NCBI RefSeq assembly: GCF_008801405.1
Contig: NZ_VZPV01000001.1
Span: 2,852,001 to 2,916,000 of the forward strand
DNA: 64,000 bases
From: Ralstonia insidiosa
GTDB lineage: Bacteria > Pseudomonadota > Gammaproteobacteria > Burkholderiales > Burkholderiaceae
Direction: 5' to 3'
Part shown: one piece after another, positions 41,404 through 50,658 of the stretch
Numbering within the stretch: position 1 is the first letter of the stretch
Layout: every line of letters begins with the position of its first letter
The notes under the pieces: model-generated
The model's database searches: none
What the model was told of the DNA's origin: nothing
Seen by the model: only the letters and a program-made list of their open reading frames with translations
Made by a program: the position numbers and the translations under genes

Positions 41404-43092
41404 TTACTGGTTGGTTTCGTTCAGCTTGGCCTTCAGCAGCGCGCCGAGGTTCGTGGTACCAGCCGTGCCGGTATCCGCCGAGAACTTCTGCATCGCTTCT
41501 TGTTGGTCGGCGCTGTCCTTGGCCTTGATCGAAACGTTGATGTTGCGCGACTTGCGATCGATGTTGACGATCATCGCGGTCATCGTTTCGCCTTCCTTCA
41601 GCACGTTGCGGGCATCTTCCACGCGGTCGCTCGAGATTTCCGAGGCACGCAGGTAACCTTCCACGTCGTCAGCCAGTTGCACCACGGCGCCCTTCGGATC
41701 AACGGCCTTGATCGTGACTTGCACGATCGAACCCTTGTCGTTGGTCGACACGAAGTTGTTGAACGGATCGCCCGACAGCTGCTTGATACCCAGCGAGATG
41801 CGTTCCTTGTCGATGTCGATGGCCAGCACAACGGCTTCCACCTCGTCGCCCTTCTTGTACTTGCGAACGGCTTCTTCGCCGGTCTCTTGCCACGACAGGT
41901 CCGACAGGTGCACCAGGCCGTCGATGCCGCCCGGCAGACCGATGAACACGCCGAAGTCGGTGATCGACTTGATCTGACCCGACAGCTTGTCGCCCTTCTT
42001 GTGGTTACGGCCGAAATCGTCCCACGGATTGGCCTTGCACTGCTTCATGCCCAGGCTGATACGACGCTTGTCTTCGTCGATATCCAGAACCATGACTTCC
42101 ACTTCGTCGCCCAGCTGGACAACCTTCGACGGAGCCACGTTCTTGTTGGTCCAGTCCATTTCCGACACGTGGACCAGGCCTTCGATACCGGCTTCGATCT
42201 CAACGAACGCGCCGTAGTCGGTCAGGTTGGTCACCTTGCCGAACAGGCGGGTGCCTTGCGGGTAACGACGCGAGATGCCGACCCACGGATCTTCGCCCAG
42301 TTGCTTGACGCCCAGCGAGACGCGGTTCTTCTCTTGGTCGAACTTGAGGATCTTGGCGGTGATTTCTTGGCCAACCGACAGCACTTCGCTCGGGTGACGC
42401 ACACGACGCCATGCCAGGTCGGTGATGTGCAGCAGACCGTCGATGCCACCCAGATCCACGAACGCGCCGTAGTCGGTGATGTTCTTGACGATACCGTTGA
42501 CGATCGCGCCTTCCTTGAGCGTTTCCATCAGCTTCTGACGCTCTTCGCCCAGCGTGGCTTCAACCACGGCACGGCGCGACAGCACAACGTTGTTGCGCTT
42601 GCGGTCCAGCTTGATGACCTTGAATTCGAGGGTCTTGCCTTCGTACGGCGTGGTGTCCTTGATCGGACGCACGTCGACGAGCGAACCCGGGAGGAATGCA
42701 CGAATACCGTTGACCATGACGGTCAGGCCGCCCTTCACCTTGCCGGTCACGGTACCGGAGATGATCTCGCCGGATTCCAGTGCCTTCTCAAGGTTCAGCC
42801 ACGAAGCCAGGCGCTTGGCCTTGTCGCGCGACAGGATGGTGTCGCCGTAGCCGTTTTCCAGTGCGTCGATTGCGACCGAAACGTAGTCGCCGACTTGCAC
42901 TTCCAGCTCGCCCTGGTCGTTCAGGAATTCTTCGACCGGAACAAATGCTTCAGACTTCAGGCCCGCGTTCACAACGACGAAGTTGTGGTCAATACGCACA
43001 ACTTCCGCAGAGATCACTTCGCCAGCCTTCATATTGGACTTGGCGATCGACTCTTCGAACAGGGCGGCAAAAGATTCGTTAATTTGGGACAT
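41404..43092 (-). CDS. rpsA: 30S ribosomal protein bS1
   Basis: 562 residues, with six S1 RNA-binding domains in order. Domains 1-2 dock to the ribosome (MSQINESFAALFEESIAKSN start, then VVNAGLKSEAFVPVEEF). Domains 3-6 show the repeated GAFVDLGGIDGLLHITDLAW, GAFVEIEAGIEGLVHVSEMD and GVFIGLPGGIDGLVHLSDLS. Needed for initiation on most mRNAs and for tmRNA function. ATG 43092. The 163-base leader to cmk holds an inverted repeat AGGCAT/ATGCCT (43099-43119), possibly for autoregulation. Confidence 0.97.
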   Translation of the reverse strand: MSQINESFAALFEESIAKSNMKAGEVISAEVVRIDHNFVVVNAGLKSEAFVPVEEFLNDQGELEVQVGDYVSVAIDALENGYGDTILSRDKAKRLASWLNLEKALESGEIISGTVTGKVKGGLTVMVNGIRAFLPGSLVDVRPIKDTTPYEGKTLEFKVIKLDRKRNNVVLSRRAVVEATLGEERQKLMETLKEGAIVNGIVKNITDYGAFVDLGGIDGLLHITDLAWRRVRHPSEVLSVGQEITAKILKFDQEKNRVSLGVKQLGEDPWVGISRRYPQGTRLFGKVTNLTDYGAFVEIEAGIEGLVHVSEMDWTNKNVAPSKVVQLGDEVEVMVLDIDEDKRRISLGMKQCKANPWDDFGRNHKKGDKLSGQIKSITDFGVFIGLPGGIDGLVHLSDLSWQETGEEAVRKYKKGDEVEAVVLAIDIDKERISLGIKQLSGDPFNNFVSTNDKGSIVQVTIKAVDPKGAVVQLADDVEGYLRASEISSDRVEDARNVLKEGETMTAMIVNIDRKSRNINVSIKAKDSADQQEAMQKFSADTGTAGTTNLGALLKAKLNETNQ

Positions 43093-43255
43093 AAAAAATA
43101 GGCATCCGCAGAACATGCCTCGCAGAGCGTTCGCTCAATGACGAATTGGCGAAGACACGCGCATGCGGGGTTACGAGTTGAACAACCGCCAGTGACAACA
43201 TGCCACCGGCACCGATCGGACCAGCACAGCCGAGTCAGTTTGCCTCTTAGTTTTC

Positions 43256-43942
43256 CTAATTGGCGCCCTGCACCTGCCGGTACCAGTCCAGTACCTGCGC
43301 AACCACTTCATCGACCGTCATATCGGACGAATCCAGTTGCCGCGCATCTTGCGCCGGACGTAGCGGCGCGACACTGCGGGTGCGATCCCGCAAATCACGT
43401 GCTTCCAAGTCTTGCGAAAGACTTTCCACTGTAGCAGAAAAACCCTTTGCAATCAATTGTTTATAGCGCCGCTCGGCGCGTGCCTGCACGCTTGCCGTGA
43501 GGAACACCTTGAGCACCGCTTCGGGGAAAACCACCGTGCCCATGTCGCGGCCATCGGCCACGAGGCCGGGGGCTTCCAGGAATGCCCGCTGACGTGCGTG
43601 CAGCGCCTCACGCACCGCACCGTGCACGGCAATCGCCGAGGCCTGGTTGCCGACAGATTCGTGGCGTAACGCCAAGCTCACATCTTCGCCCTTGAGCCAG
43701 ATGTGATCGGCCTTGAAGCGCACATCCAGCGTGCTGGCGATGCGTACGAGGCTGTCCACGTCGTGGTCGTCGACGTTCTCCCGCATGCTGGAGAGCGCCA
43801 CTAGGCGGTACAACGAACCGCTATCCAACAGGTGAAAACCAAGCAAGTCAGCGACCTGATGGGCGACGGTACCCTTGCCTGACGCAGTCGGGCCGTCGAT
43901 GGTGATGACCGGATACGGCGTGGAAGCAGTGGCGTCGGACAT
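43256..43942 (-). CDS. cmk: Cytidylate kinase
   Basis: 228 residues. P-loop GPTASGKGTVA at the N-terminus, NMP-binding LLDSGSLYRLVAL, and VADGRDMGTVVFP. Phosphorylates CMP and dCMP. Start at 43942 (MSDATASTPYPVITIDG). Located 27 bases after aroA and followed by rpsA, an arrangement common in proteobacteria. Confidence 0.96.
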   Translation of the reverse strand: MSDATASTPYPVITIDGPTASGKGTVAHQVADLLGFHLLDSGSLYRLVALSSMRENVDDHDVDSLVRIASTLDVRFKADHIWLKGEDVSLALRHESVGNQASAIAVHGAVREALHARQRAFLEAPGLVADGRDMGTVVFPEAVLKVFLTASVQARAERRYKQLIAKGFSATVESLSQDLEARDLRDRTRSVAPLRPAQDARQLDSSDMTVDEVVAQVLDWYRQVQGAN

Positions 43943-43969
43943 GATGTATTGCTGGTGGTTAATTGCGTT

Positions 43970-45274
43970 TCAGATGGTGATGCCGCTGAACGCCGTGAAA
44001 TAGTCCGGGAACGTCTTGGCGACGCAGCGCGGGTCGTTGATGCGCACCGCCACCGGGCCGAACGCGGCCAGCGAGAAGGCCATCGCCATGCGGTGGTCGT
44101 CGTAGGTGTCGATGCCGCCGGCAGGCGGTGTCCATTGCGACGGCGGCGTCACGCGGATGTAGTCGGCACCCTCTTCCACTTCGGCGCCGAGCTTGCGCAG
44201 TTCGGTGGCCATGGCGGACAGGCGATCAGTTTCCTTGACGCGCCAGCTTGCGATGTTGGTGAGCGTGGTGGTGCCGTCGGCAAACAGCGCGGCCACAGCC
44301 AGCGTCATCGCCGCATCGGGGATGTGGTTGCAATCCAACTCGACCGCGTGCAGCTTGCCGTCGTCGCGCTCGACGCCGCGCACTTCGATCCAGTTGTCGC
44401 CGGCCATGACGTTGGCACCCATGCGGTTGAGTGCGTCAGCAAAGCGGACGTCGCCCTGGATGCTGGACATGCCGACGCCCTCCACGCGCACTGGCCCGCC
44501 GCCCAGCGCGCCGGCCGCCAGGAAGTACGACGCCGACGAGGCATCGCCTTCCACGAAGATCTCGCCCGGCGCTTTGTAGGCGACGCCGGTCGGCACCGAG
44601 AACGACGCCCAACCGTCACGCTCGACCTGCACGCCAAAGCGCGCCATCAGGTTCAGCGTGATCTCGATATAGGGCTTGGAGATCAGCTCACCAATCACTT
44701 CGATGGTGACGTTGCCCGCGGACTCGACCAGCGGCAGCGACATCAGCAGCGCGGTCAGGAACTGGCTGGACACATCGCCGCGCACGCGGATGGGCGCCTC
44801 GATCTTGACCGGCGCGGCGTGGATCGCCAGCGGCGGATAGCCTTCGTTGCCGGTGTAGTCGATGCGCGCGCCAACCTGGCGCAAACCATCGACCAGATCG
44901 CCGATCGGTCGTTCGTGCATGCGTGGCACACCGTGCAGCGTGTACTCACCGCCTTGGAGTGCCAGCGCGGCCGTCAGCGGGCGGATGGCAGTACCGGCGT
45001 TGCCCATGAACAAATCCGCTGATTTGCTCGGGAAACGGCCGCCGGTGCCGGTGACGCGGTAAGCGTTATCGCCCAGGCGCTCGACCGAGACGCCGAGCTT
45101 GTCGAGCGCAGCCAGCATGACACGCGTGTCGTCAGAATCCAGCAATTCGCGCACAACGGTTTCGCCCCGCGCGAGCGCAGCCAACAACAGCACGCGATTG
45201 GAGATGCTCTTCGAGCCCGGCAGCTTGATAGTGCCGCGCGCCGCCTTCAGCGGACCGACGTCGAGATGTTCCAT
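43970..45274 (-). CDS. aroA: 3-phosphoshikimate 1-carboxyvinyltransferase (EPSP synthase)
   Basis: 434 residues. Class I signatures LPGSKSISNRVLLLAALARG and LFMGNAGTAIRPLTAAL, plus SQFLTALLMSLPL, DCNHIPDAAMTLAVAAL and NDPRCVAKTFPDYF. Sixth step of the shikimate pathway, target of glyphosate; the GNAGTAIRP loop has Ala and Pro in the class I pattern. ATG 45274 (MEHLDVGPLKAARGT). Starts 26 bases after tyrA. Confidence 0.97.
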   Translation of the reverse strand: MEHLDVGPLKAARGTIKLPGSKSISNRVLLLAALARGETVVRELLDSDDTRVMLAALDKLGVSVERLGDNAYRVTGTGGRFPSKSADLFMGNAGTAIRPLTAALALQGGEYTLHGVPRMHERPIGDLVDGLRQVGARIDYTGNEGYPPLAIHAAPVKIEAPIRVRGDVSSQFLTALLMSLPLVESAGNVTIEVIGELISKPYIEITLNLMARFGVQVERDGWASFSVPTGVAYKAPGEIFVEGDASSASYFLAAGALGGGPVRVEGVGMSSIQGDVRFADALNRMGANVMAGDNWIEVRGVERDDGKLHAVELDCNHIPDAAMTLAVAALFADGTTTLTNIASWRVKETDRLSAMATELRKLGAEVEEGADYIRVTPPSQWTPPAGGIDTYDDHRMAMAFSLAAFGPVAVRINDPRCVAKTFPDYFTAFSGITI

Positions 45275-45300
45275 GAATCCAGTCAGTTCAAAACAAAACG

Positions 45301-46197
45301 TTATTCGGGTTGCGTAGTTGGCGCTACGCGTTGCGGCCAAGCCAGGCGTGCTTCGCTCGCGCGGCGGAACACGCGCTCAAGCGAGGCGCCATCGCGCTCG
45401 GCAATCATCGTCTTCAGGCGGCCGATCACGGCTTCATAGGTGTTCAACTCGCGCAGCAGTGCTTCGCGGTTCGACAAGCAGATGTCGCGCCACATCTCGG
45501 GCGACGAAGCAGCGATGCGCGTGAAATCGCGGAAACCGCCGCCAGCAAAATCGAGCTTGAGCGCGCCGTCTTCGGCATTGATGATCTGTGCGACCAGCGC
45601 GTACGACAGCACGTGCGGCAAGTGGCTGACCGCCGCGAACACCGCGTCGTGCTGCACGGCCGACATGATGTGGCAGTGTGCGCCCGCCACTTCCCACATT
45701 GCCTGCACGCGGGCGACATCAACACGGCGGTTTTCCTGCAGCGGGCACAGCACGGTTTTCTTGCCGACGTAGAGATCAGCCAGTGCTGCCTCCACGCCAT
45801 TCAACTCGCGGCCGGCAATCGGATGTGCCGGTACGAACTGGCTGACTTGATCACCCAGCGCTGTCTTGGCGGCCATGATGACGTCGGACTTGGTGCTGCC
45901 GGCATCCGTGACGATGGTGTCGGGCCCCAGGTGTGGCTGCATGGCGAGCAGCAGCGGCAGCGTTTGCGCCACCGGCGCGCAGAGCACGACCATATCGGCG
46001 CCGCGCACGGCTTCTTCCATCGGCAGCGCCTCGTCGATCACGCCCAGCCGGATTGCCGCTTCAAGCGACGCAGCCGACCGCCCGACACCCACGATCTGCC
46101 CGACCACACCCGCGCGGCGCAACGCCAACGCCAGTGAACCGCCAATTAGGCCAACACCGACGATCACCAACCGGGAACTGGAAAAAGAAGAGGCCAC
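45301..46197 (-). CDS. tyrA: Prephenate dehydrogenase
   Basis: 298 residues. NAD(P)-binding VGVGLIGGSLALALRRAGVV and prephenate site VPAHPIAGRELNGVEAA; a C-terminal helical dimerisation domain (GGGFRDFTRIAASSPEMWRD). Oxidative decarboxylation of prephenate to hydroxyphenylpyruvate for tyrosine. Not fused to chorismate mutase or AroA, although this pair is fused in Pseudomonas. Start GTG 46197; the extension to 46278 lies in the hisC-tyrA gap. Confidence 0.94.
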   Translation of the reverse strand: MASSFSSSRLVIVGVGLIGGSLALALRRAGVVGQIVGVGRSAASLEAAIRLGVIDEALPMEEAVRGADMVVLCAPVAQTLPLLLAMQPHLGPDTIVTDAGSTKSDVIMAAKTALGDQVSQFVPAHPIAGRELNGVEAALADLYVGKKTVLCPLQENRRVDVARVQAMWEVAGAHCHIMSAVQHDAVFAAVSHLPHVLSYALVAQIINAEDGALKLDFAGGGFRDFTRIAASSPEMWRDICLSNREALLRELNTYEAVIGRLKTMIAERDGASLERVFRRASEARLAWPQRVAPTTQPE

Positions 46198-46284
46198 AAC
46201 ACCGCCCTGCCAGAAAAAAAGCAAAGCGGCATTGTAGCCCGATGTGCGCAGCGCCCGATGCCCGCGCGGTGGTCCCAACAGAAG

Positions 46285-47409
46285 TTACGCGGCGGCCTTT
46301 TCCTGCGCCAGCGCCACTTCCAGCGCCTCGATAAAGGTGGCGTTCTCTTCGCGTAGACCGATACTGATGCGCAGCCATTGCGGCAGACCGTAGTTGCCGA
46401 CCGGACGCACGATCACGCCCTGTTTGAGCAATGCGATATTCACGCGGGCGCCCGCGCTGCTGTCGTCCCCCACGCGCACCAGCACGAAGTTGCCCGACGA
46501 CGGCACGTACTGCAGGCCGAGGCGATTGAACGCTTCAGTCAGTTGCACGTAGCCCGCAGCGTTCAGTTCCGCCGATTCGCGCAGGAATTCCGCGTCATTG
46601 AGCGCAGCCACGGCAGCAGCCTGTGCCAGGCTGTTCACGTTGAACGGTTGGCGAATGCGGTTGAGCAGATCAGTCAATTGCGGCTGCGCGATGCCGTAGC
46701 CCACGCGCAGGCCAGCCAACCCATACGCCTTCGAGAACGTGCGCGACACCAGCAGGTTCGGATACTGGCGCACCCAGGCTGTCGAGTCGTACTGCTGTTC
46801 GGGCTTGAGGAATTCGTTGTAGGCCTCGTCCAGCACAACCACGACGGTCGGCGGCACCTTGGCCAGGAACGCAGCAATTTCACTCGCCGATAGGAATGTG
46901 CCGGTCGGATTATTCGGATTGGCGATGAAGATCAGGCGCGTGTCCGGTGTGATGGCCGCAGCCATCGCGTCGAGGTCGTGGCCATAGTCGCGAGCCGGCA
47001 CTTCGATGGCACGCGCGCCAACCTCCTGTGCCGCCAGCGCATACACGGCGAACGAGTGCTGCGCGTAGATCACGCCCTGCCCCGGCTCCACCAGCGCGCG
47101 GGCCGCCAGTTCAAGGATGTCGTTGCTGCCGTTGCCCAGCGTGATCCACGTTTCGGGCACACCAAACTTGGCATGCAGCGCGGCCTTCAGGCTAAAGCCA
47201 TTGGCATCCGGATAGCGCGCCAGTTCGTCAATGGCTGCAGCCATCGCGTTCTTGGCCGATTGCGGCATGCCCAACGGGTTCTCGTTGGATGCCAGCTTGA
47301 CGATGCGCGCGGCATCCAGACCGAACTCGCGCGCCACTTCGGAAATCGGCTTGCCGGCTACATAGGGGGCGATGGCGCGGACGTACTCCGGACCGAACTG
47401 CAAAGACAT
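46285..47409 (-). CDS. hisC: Histidinol-phosphate/aromatic aminotransferase HisC
   Basis: 374 residues, PLP fold type I. Schiff-base lysine K227 in SRTFSKAYGLAG; ANPNNPTG (163-170) and the RVGYG arginine loop. Position between pheA and tyrA fits a paralogue that also transaminates phenylpyruvate, hydroxyphenylpyruvate or prephenate, beside histidinol phosphate. A second hisC is probably in the his operon, which is not visible here. ATG 47409. Confidence 0.92.
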   Translation of the reverse strand: MSLQFGPEYVRAIAPYVAGKPISEVAREFGLDAARIVKLASNENPLGMPQSAKNAMAAAIDELARYPDANGFSLKAALHAKFGVPETWITLGNGSNDILELAARALVEPGQGVIYAQHSFAVYALAAQEVGARAIEVPARDYGHDLDAMAAAITPDTRLIFIANPNNPTGTFLSASEIAAFLAKVPPTVVVVLDEAYNEFLKPEQQYDSTAWVRQYPNLLVSRTFSKAYGLAGLRVGYGIAQPQLTDLLNRIRQPFNVNSLAQAAAVAALNDAEFLRESAELNAAGYVQLTEAFNRLGLQYVPSSGNFVLVRVGDDSSAGARVNIALLKQGVIVRPVGNYGLPQWLRISIGLREENATFIEALEVALAQEKAAA

Positions 47410-47505
47410 GGGGTGCTCCTTTGGTATCAGCGCCTCGCCCGTGCGAGACGCGTTTTTGAATCCCTCGGGAGCGCTGCAAACCAGCGCCGGCTTGCCTCGT
47501 TCCCG

Positions 47506-48621
47506 TTAGCGTGCCGAGGGGTAGGACCCCAGCACTTTGAAATACGCCGCGTCATGACGCAGCTTTTCCAGCGCGCGCGCCACTTGCGGGTCACGCTGAT
47601 GGCCTTCCACGTCAACGTAGAAGTAGTACTCCCACGCACCGCTGCGCGCCGGACGCGACTCAAAGCGACACATCGACACGCCGTTCTCAGCCAGCGGCGC
47701 GAGCAGCTTGTAGACCGCGCCGGCCTCGTTCGGCACCGACAGGATCAGCGACGTCTGGTCACGCCCGCTCGGCTCCGTTTCATAGTTGCCGATCACGACG
47801 AAGCGCGTGCGGTTGTGCGGATCGTCTTCCACGTTGGCGCGCACCACATGCAGGCCGTAGCGATTGGCCGCCTGCACGCTTGCCAGCGCGGCGACGGTTT
47901 CATCCTCACCTGCCATGCGCGCAGCTTCGGCATTGCTCGACACGGCCTCGCGCGGCAGGTTCGGATAGTTCGTGTTCAGCCACCGCTGGCACTGCGCCAG
48001 CGCCTGCGCATGCGCACGCACCACCTTGACTTTCGACATGTCGTCAGTCTTGTGCAGCAGGTTGTGGTGCACCCGCAGCGCAATCTCGCCGCTGATCTTC
48101 AACGACGTCGTCAAGAACAGATCGAGCGTGCGCGACACGACGCCTTCCGTTGAGTTCTCGACCGGCACCACACCGCAATCGACCGTGCCGGATTCCGCCG
48201 CGCGGAACACCTCGTCGATGCTCGGGCACGGGACTGGCTGAATCTCATGCCCAAAGTGGGCGAACACCGCCTGTTCCGTGAACGTGCCCGTCGGGCCGAG
48301 GTAGCCAATGCGCAGCGCTTGCTCCAGGCCGCGGCACGCAGACATCACCTCACGCCAGATGGCAGCGATGCTCTCATCGTGCAGCGGGCCTGCATTGCCC
48401 GACTGCATCTTGCGGATGACCTGCAACTCACGGTCCGGTCGGAACGCCGGCGCCGAATAGCGCTTCTTCACCTCGCCCACTTCCTGCGCCACCTTGGCGC
48501 GGTCGGAGAGCAGCGTAAGCAGTTGGTTATCGATCGAATCGATCTGCGTGCGCAAGGGCGCCAACTCCGCCGCCAATGCGGCATCCTTGTTTTGCTTTGT
48601 ATCGTCTGACTGACTGGTCAT
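47506..48621 (-). CDS. pheA: Bifunctional chorismate mutase/prephenate dehydratase
   Basis: 371 residues. AroQ chorismate mutase first (residues about 20-105: LRTQIDSIDNQLLTLLSDRA, IWREVMSACRGLEQ), prephenate dehydratase next (YLGPTGTFTEQA, PVENSTEGVVSRTLD, NRTRFVVIG), and a C-terminal ACT domain (SLILSVPNEAGAVYKLLAPL, MCRFESRPARSGAWEY) that binds phenylalanine for feedback. ATG 48621, TTG further upstream rejected. Confidence 0.96.
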   Translation of the reverse strand: MTSQSDDTKQNKDAALAAELAPLRTQIDSIDNQLLTLLSDRAKVAQEVGEVKKRYSAPAFRPDRELQVIRKMQSGNAGPLHDESIAAIWREVMSACRGLEQALRIGYLGPTGTFTEQAVFAHFGHEIQPVPCPSIDEVFRAAESGTVDCGVVPVENSTEGVVSRTLDLFLTTSLKISGEIALRVHHNLLHKTDDMSKVKVVRAHAQALAQCQRWLNTNYPNLPREAVSSNAEAARMAGEDETVAALASVQAANRYGLHVVRANVEDDPHNRTRFVVIGNYETEPSGRDQTSLILSVPNEAGAVYKLLAPLAENGVSMCRFESRPARSGAWEYYFYVDVEGHQRDPQVARALEKLRHDAAYFKVLGSYPSAR

Positions 48622-48708
48622 TGTAGGAATCGGGTTCGGCAATGGATTGCAAATTGCCGCGCAAAGCAGGCGCTTCGCGCAATGTTCTGCTGTGGTTGGG
48701 CGAATGCC

Positions 48709-49845
48709 TTAGGCGGATGCCCTCTCAAAGTCACGCAGGAAGTCGACCAGCGCTTCCACACCTTCCAGCGGCATTGCGTTATAGATGCTCGCCCGCATGC
48801 CGCCGACGGACTTGTGGCCCTTGAGCTGCACCAAACCGCGTTCGCGTGCCTGCGTGAGGAACGCCTCGTTGCGGGACTCATCGTTGAGGAAGAACGGCAC
48901 GTTCATGCGCGAACGGCACGTCGGATGGATTTCGTTGCGGTAGAAACTACTGGCGTCGATAAAGTCGTACAGCATCTTCGACTTGACGATATTGCGCGTC
49001 TCCAGCGCTTCAACGCCGCCCTGGCGCTTGATCCATTGGAACACCAACCCAGCGATGTAGATCGCGTACGTGGGCGGCGTGTTGTACATCGAGCCGTTCT
49101 CTGCCACGAGGCGCCAGTTGAACGCCGACGGGCACAGCGGGTGCGCATGACCGAGCAGATCCTTGCGCACGATCGCGATCGTCAGGCCGGCCGGGCCGAT
49201 ATTCTTCTGCGCGCCGCCGTACAGGACTTGATAGCCGTCCCAGTCGATCGGCCGGGAGAGAATGTGACTCGATACATCGGCCACCACCACGCGCCCATGC
49301 GCTTGGCCAATGTCGGGGGTTTCCTGGAATTCCACGCCAACAATGGTCTCGTTCGTGCACAGATGCACGTAGGCCGCGTCATCTGAGAGCTTCCAGCTCG
49401 AGACGTCCGGGATCTTGTGAAAACGCTCGGCCTCGCAGGTCGCGGCGATGTTCACCTCGCCGTACTTGCGCGCCTCCTGCTGCGACTTCACCGACCACGT
49501 GCCAGTGACAACGTAGTCCGCCTTGGGCGCATCGACGGATAGGCGGCGCATCAGGTTCAGCGGAACGATGGCGTTCTCGGCAATCGCACCGCCCTGCAGG
49601 AACAGGATCTCGTAGTTGTCCGGCACCGCCAGCAGCTCACGCAAATCGGCAAAGGCCTGCGCCAGGATGCTCTCAAATTCGCGACCGCGATGGCTCATCT
49701 CCATCACGCTCATGCCGCTGCCCTGCCAGGACAGCATCTCGTCCGCTGCCTGCTGCAGCACCTCAGCCGGCAGCACCGCCGGTCCGGCCGAAAAATTATA
49801 GACACGTGCCTGGCTGGCTTGGATGGCGAGATCGGCTTGGCTCAT
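48709..49845 (-). CDS. serC: Phosphoserine aminotransferase
   Basis: 378 residues, PLP fold type I. Starts after MSQADLAIQASQ with VYNFSAGPAVLPAEVLQQA; lysine K214 in YGGAQKNIGPAG; C-terminal GGMRASIYNAMPLEGVEALV. Acts in serine synthesis and on phosphohydroxythreonine in vitamin B6 synthesis. First of the serC-pheA-hisC-tyrA-aroA-cmk-rpsA series after gyrA. ATG 49845 has GGAG-type CCCTCTC complement upstream. Confidence 0.96.
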   Translation of the reverse strand: MSQADLAIQASQARVYNFSAGPAVLPAEVLQQAADEMLSWQGSGMSVMEMSHRGREFESILAQAFADLRELLAVPDNYEILFLQGGAIAENAIVPLNLMRRLSVDAPKADYVVTGTWSVKSQQEARKYGEVNIAATCEAERFHKIPDVSSWKLSDDAAYVHLCTNETIVGVEFQETPDIGQAHGRVVVADVSSHILSRPIDWDGYQVLYGGAQKNIGPAGLTIAIVRKDLLGHAHPLCPSAFNWRLVAENGSMYNTPPTYAIYIAGLVFQWIKRQGGVEALETRNIVKSKMLYDFIDASSFYRNEIHPTCRSRMNVPFFLNDESRNEAFLTQARERGLVQLKGHKSVGGMRASIYNAMPLEGVEALVDFLRDFERASA

Positions 49846-49863
49846 GAGAGGGAGGGCAAAAGA

Positions 49864-49899
49864 AAAATGGCTGTCTGGGCGTGAACCCAAACAGCCATT
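49864..49899 (-). terminator. Terminator after the DUF2059 gene
   Basis: Arms AATGGCTGT (49866-49874) and ACAGCCATT (49891-49899) with inner TGGG/CCCA pairing; the minus strand continues TTTTCTTTT. It lies between the DUF2059 gene and serC. Confidence 0.85.
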
Positions 49900-49969
49900 A
49901 TCCACCAACTGGCGGCACGACGGGGCGAGGTGGGGAACTCAGCCCCGATCGCCCGCCTACGCCAATCAA

Positions 49970-50530
49970 TTACTTCGAAGCAGCGGCAACTTCCTTGTCA
50001 GCCATGTCGCGCATTGCCTTGCCGACTTGCGGACCGTACTTCTGCATCACGTTGCCCCACACTTCCTGCATGGCCTTGCCTTGGTTAGCCATGAACTTCT
50101 GGCCGCTCGGCGTCTTCAGGAACGTGGTCAGATCCTTGATTTCCTGGGTCGAGTAGTACTTGCCCAGCGAATCGTAGTGTGCTTGCAGAGCATCCTTGCG
50201 GAAGGCATCCGTTTCGAACGCCTTGCCGGCGCCGTCGGTCATGCGCTGCACAGCGCCATTCTTTTTAAGCTTGTCGACAGCAGCCTGCTTTTGCTTGTCG
50301 TTCAGCGACTTGTTCTCGACCAGCGATTGCTCCAGCACCAGCGGGGCTTCCTGCTTGGCACCGTTTTCCAGCACTTCACCCTGACCCTTGATGGCTGCGT
50401 CGACGTTCATCGTCGTCAGCAGTTCCTTGATGGCAGCCGTCTTGTCAGCATCGCCAGCCTGGGCGAAAGCAAACAGCGGAGCGAAACCAGCCACCACGAT
50501 CAGATGTTTGAGTTTGAGACTCTTGTGCAT
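49970..50530 (-). CDS. DUF2059 family secreted protein
   Basis: 186 residues. Signal peptide ending LFAFAQA; the DUF2059 helical domain follows, with LGKYYSTQEIKDLTTFLKTP and SGQKFMANQGKAMQEVWGN. Proteins of this family occur in the periplasm of many Gram-negative bacteria with no known function. Start MHKSLKLKHLI at 50530. It lies between gyrA and serC; the usual gyrA-serC junction is thus interrupted by this gene. Confidence 0.85.
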   Translation of the reverse strand: MHKSLKLKHLIVVAGFAPLFAFAQAGDADKTAAIKELLTTMNVDAAIKGQGEVLENGAKQEAPLVLEQSLVENKSLNDKQKQAAVDKLKKNGAVQRMTDGAGKAFETDAFRKDALQAHYDSLGKYYSTQEIKDLTTFLKTPSGQKFMANQGKAMQEVWGNVMQKYGPQVGKAMRDMADKEVAAASK

Positions 50531-50658
50531 TGTTGCTCCCTTGAAATAAGCGTTGCGATTAGGCCGGGCGAGTGACGCAAAAGTTCCAGCCCCTGCCGCG
50601 CACAGGTCCGGCATCATGACCAGAACTGTGCGCAACGGCAAGCAAAAGTTGTTTCCAA

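Noticed and set aside
41500..43101. 533-residue plus-strand open frame
   Set aside because: Antisense to rpsA; repeated His/Asp/Val pattern mirrors the S1 repeats.
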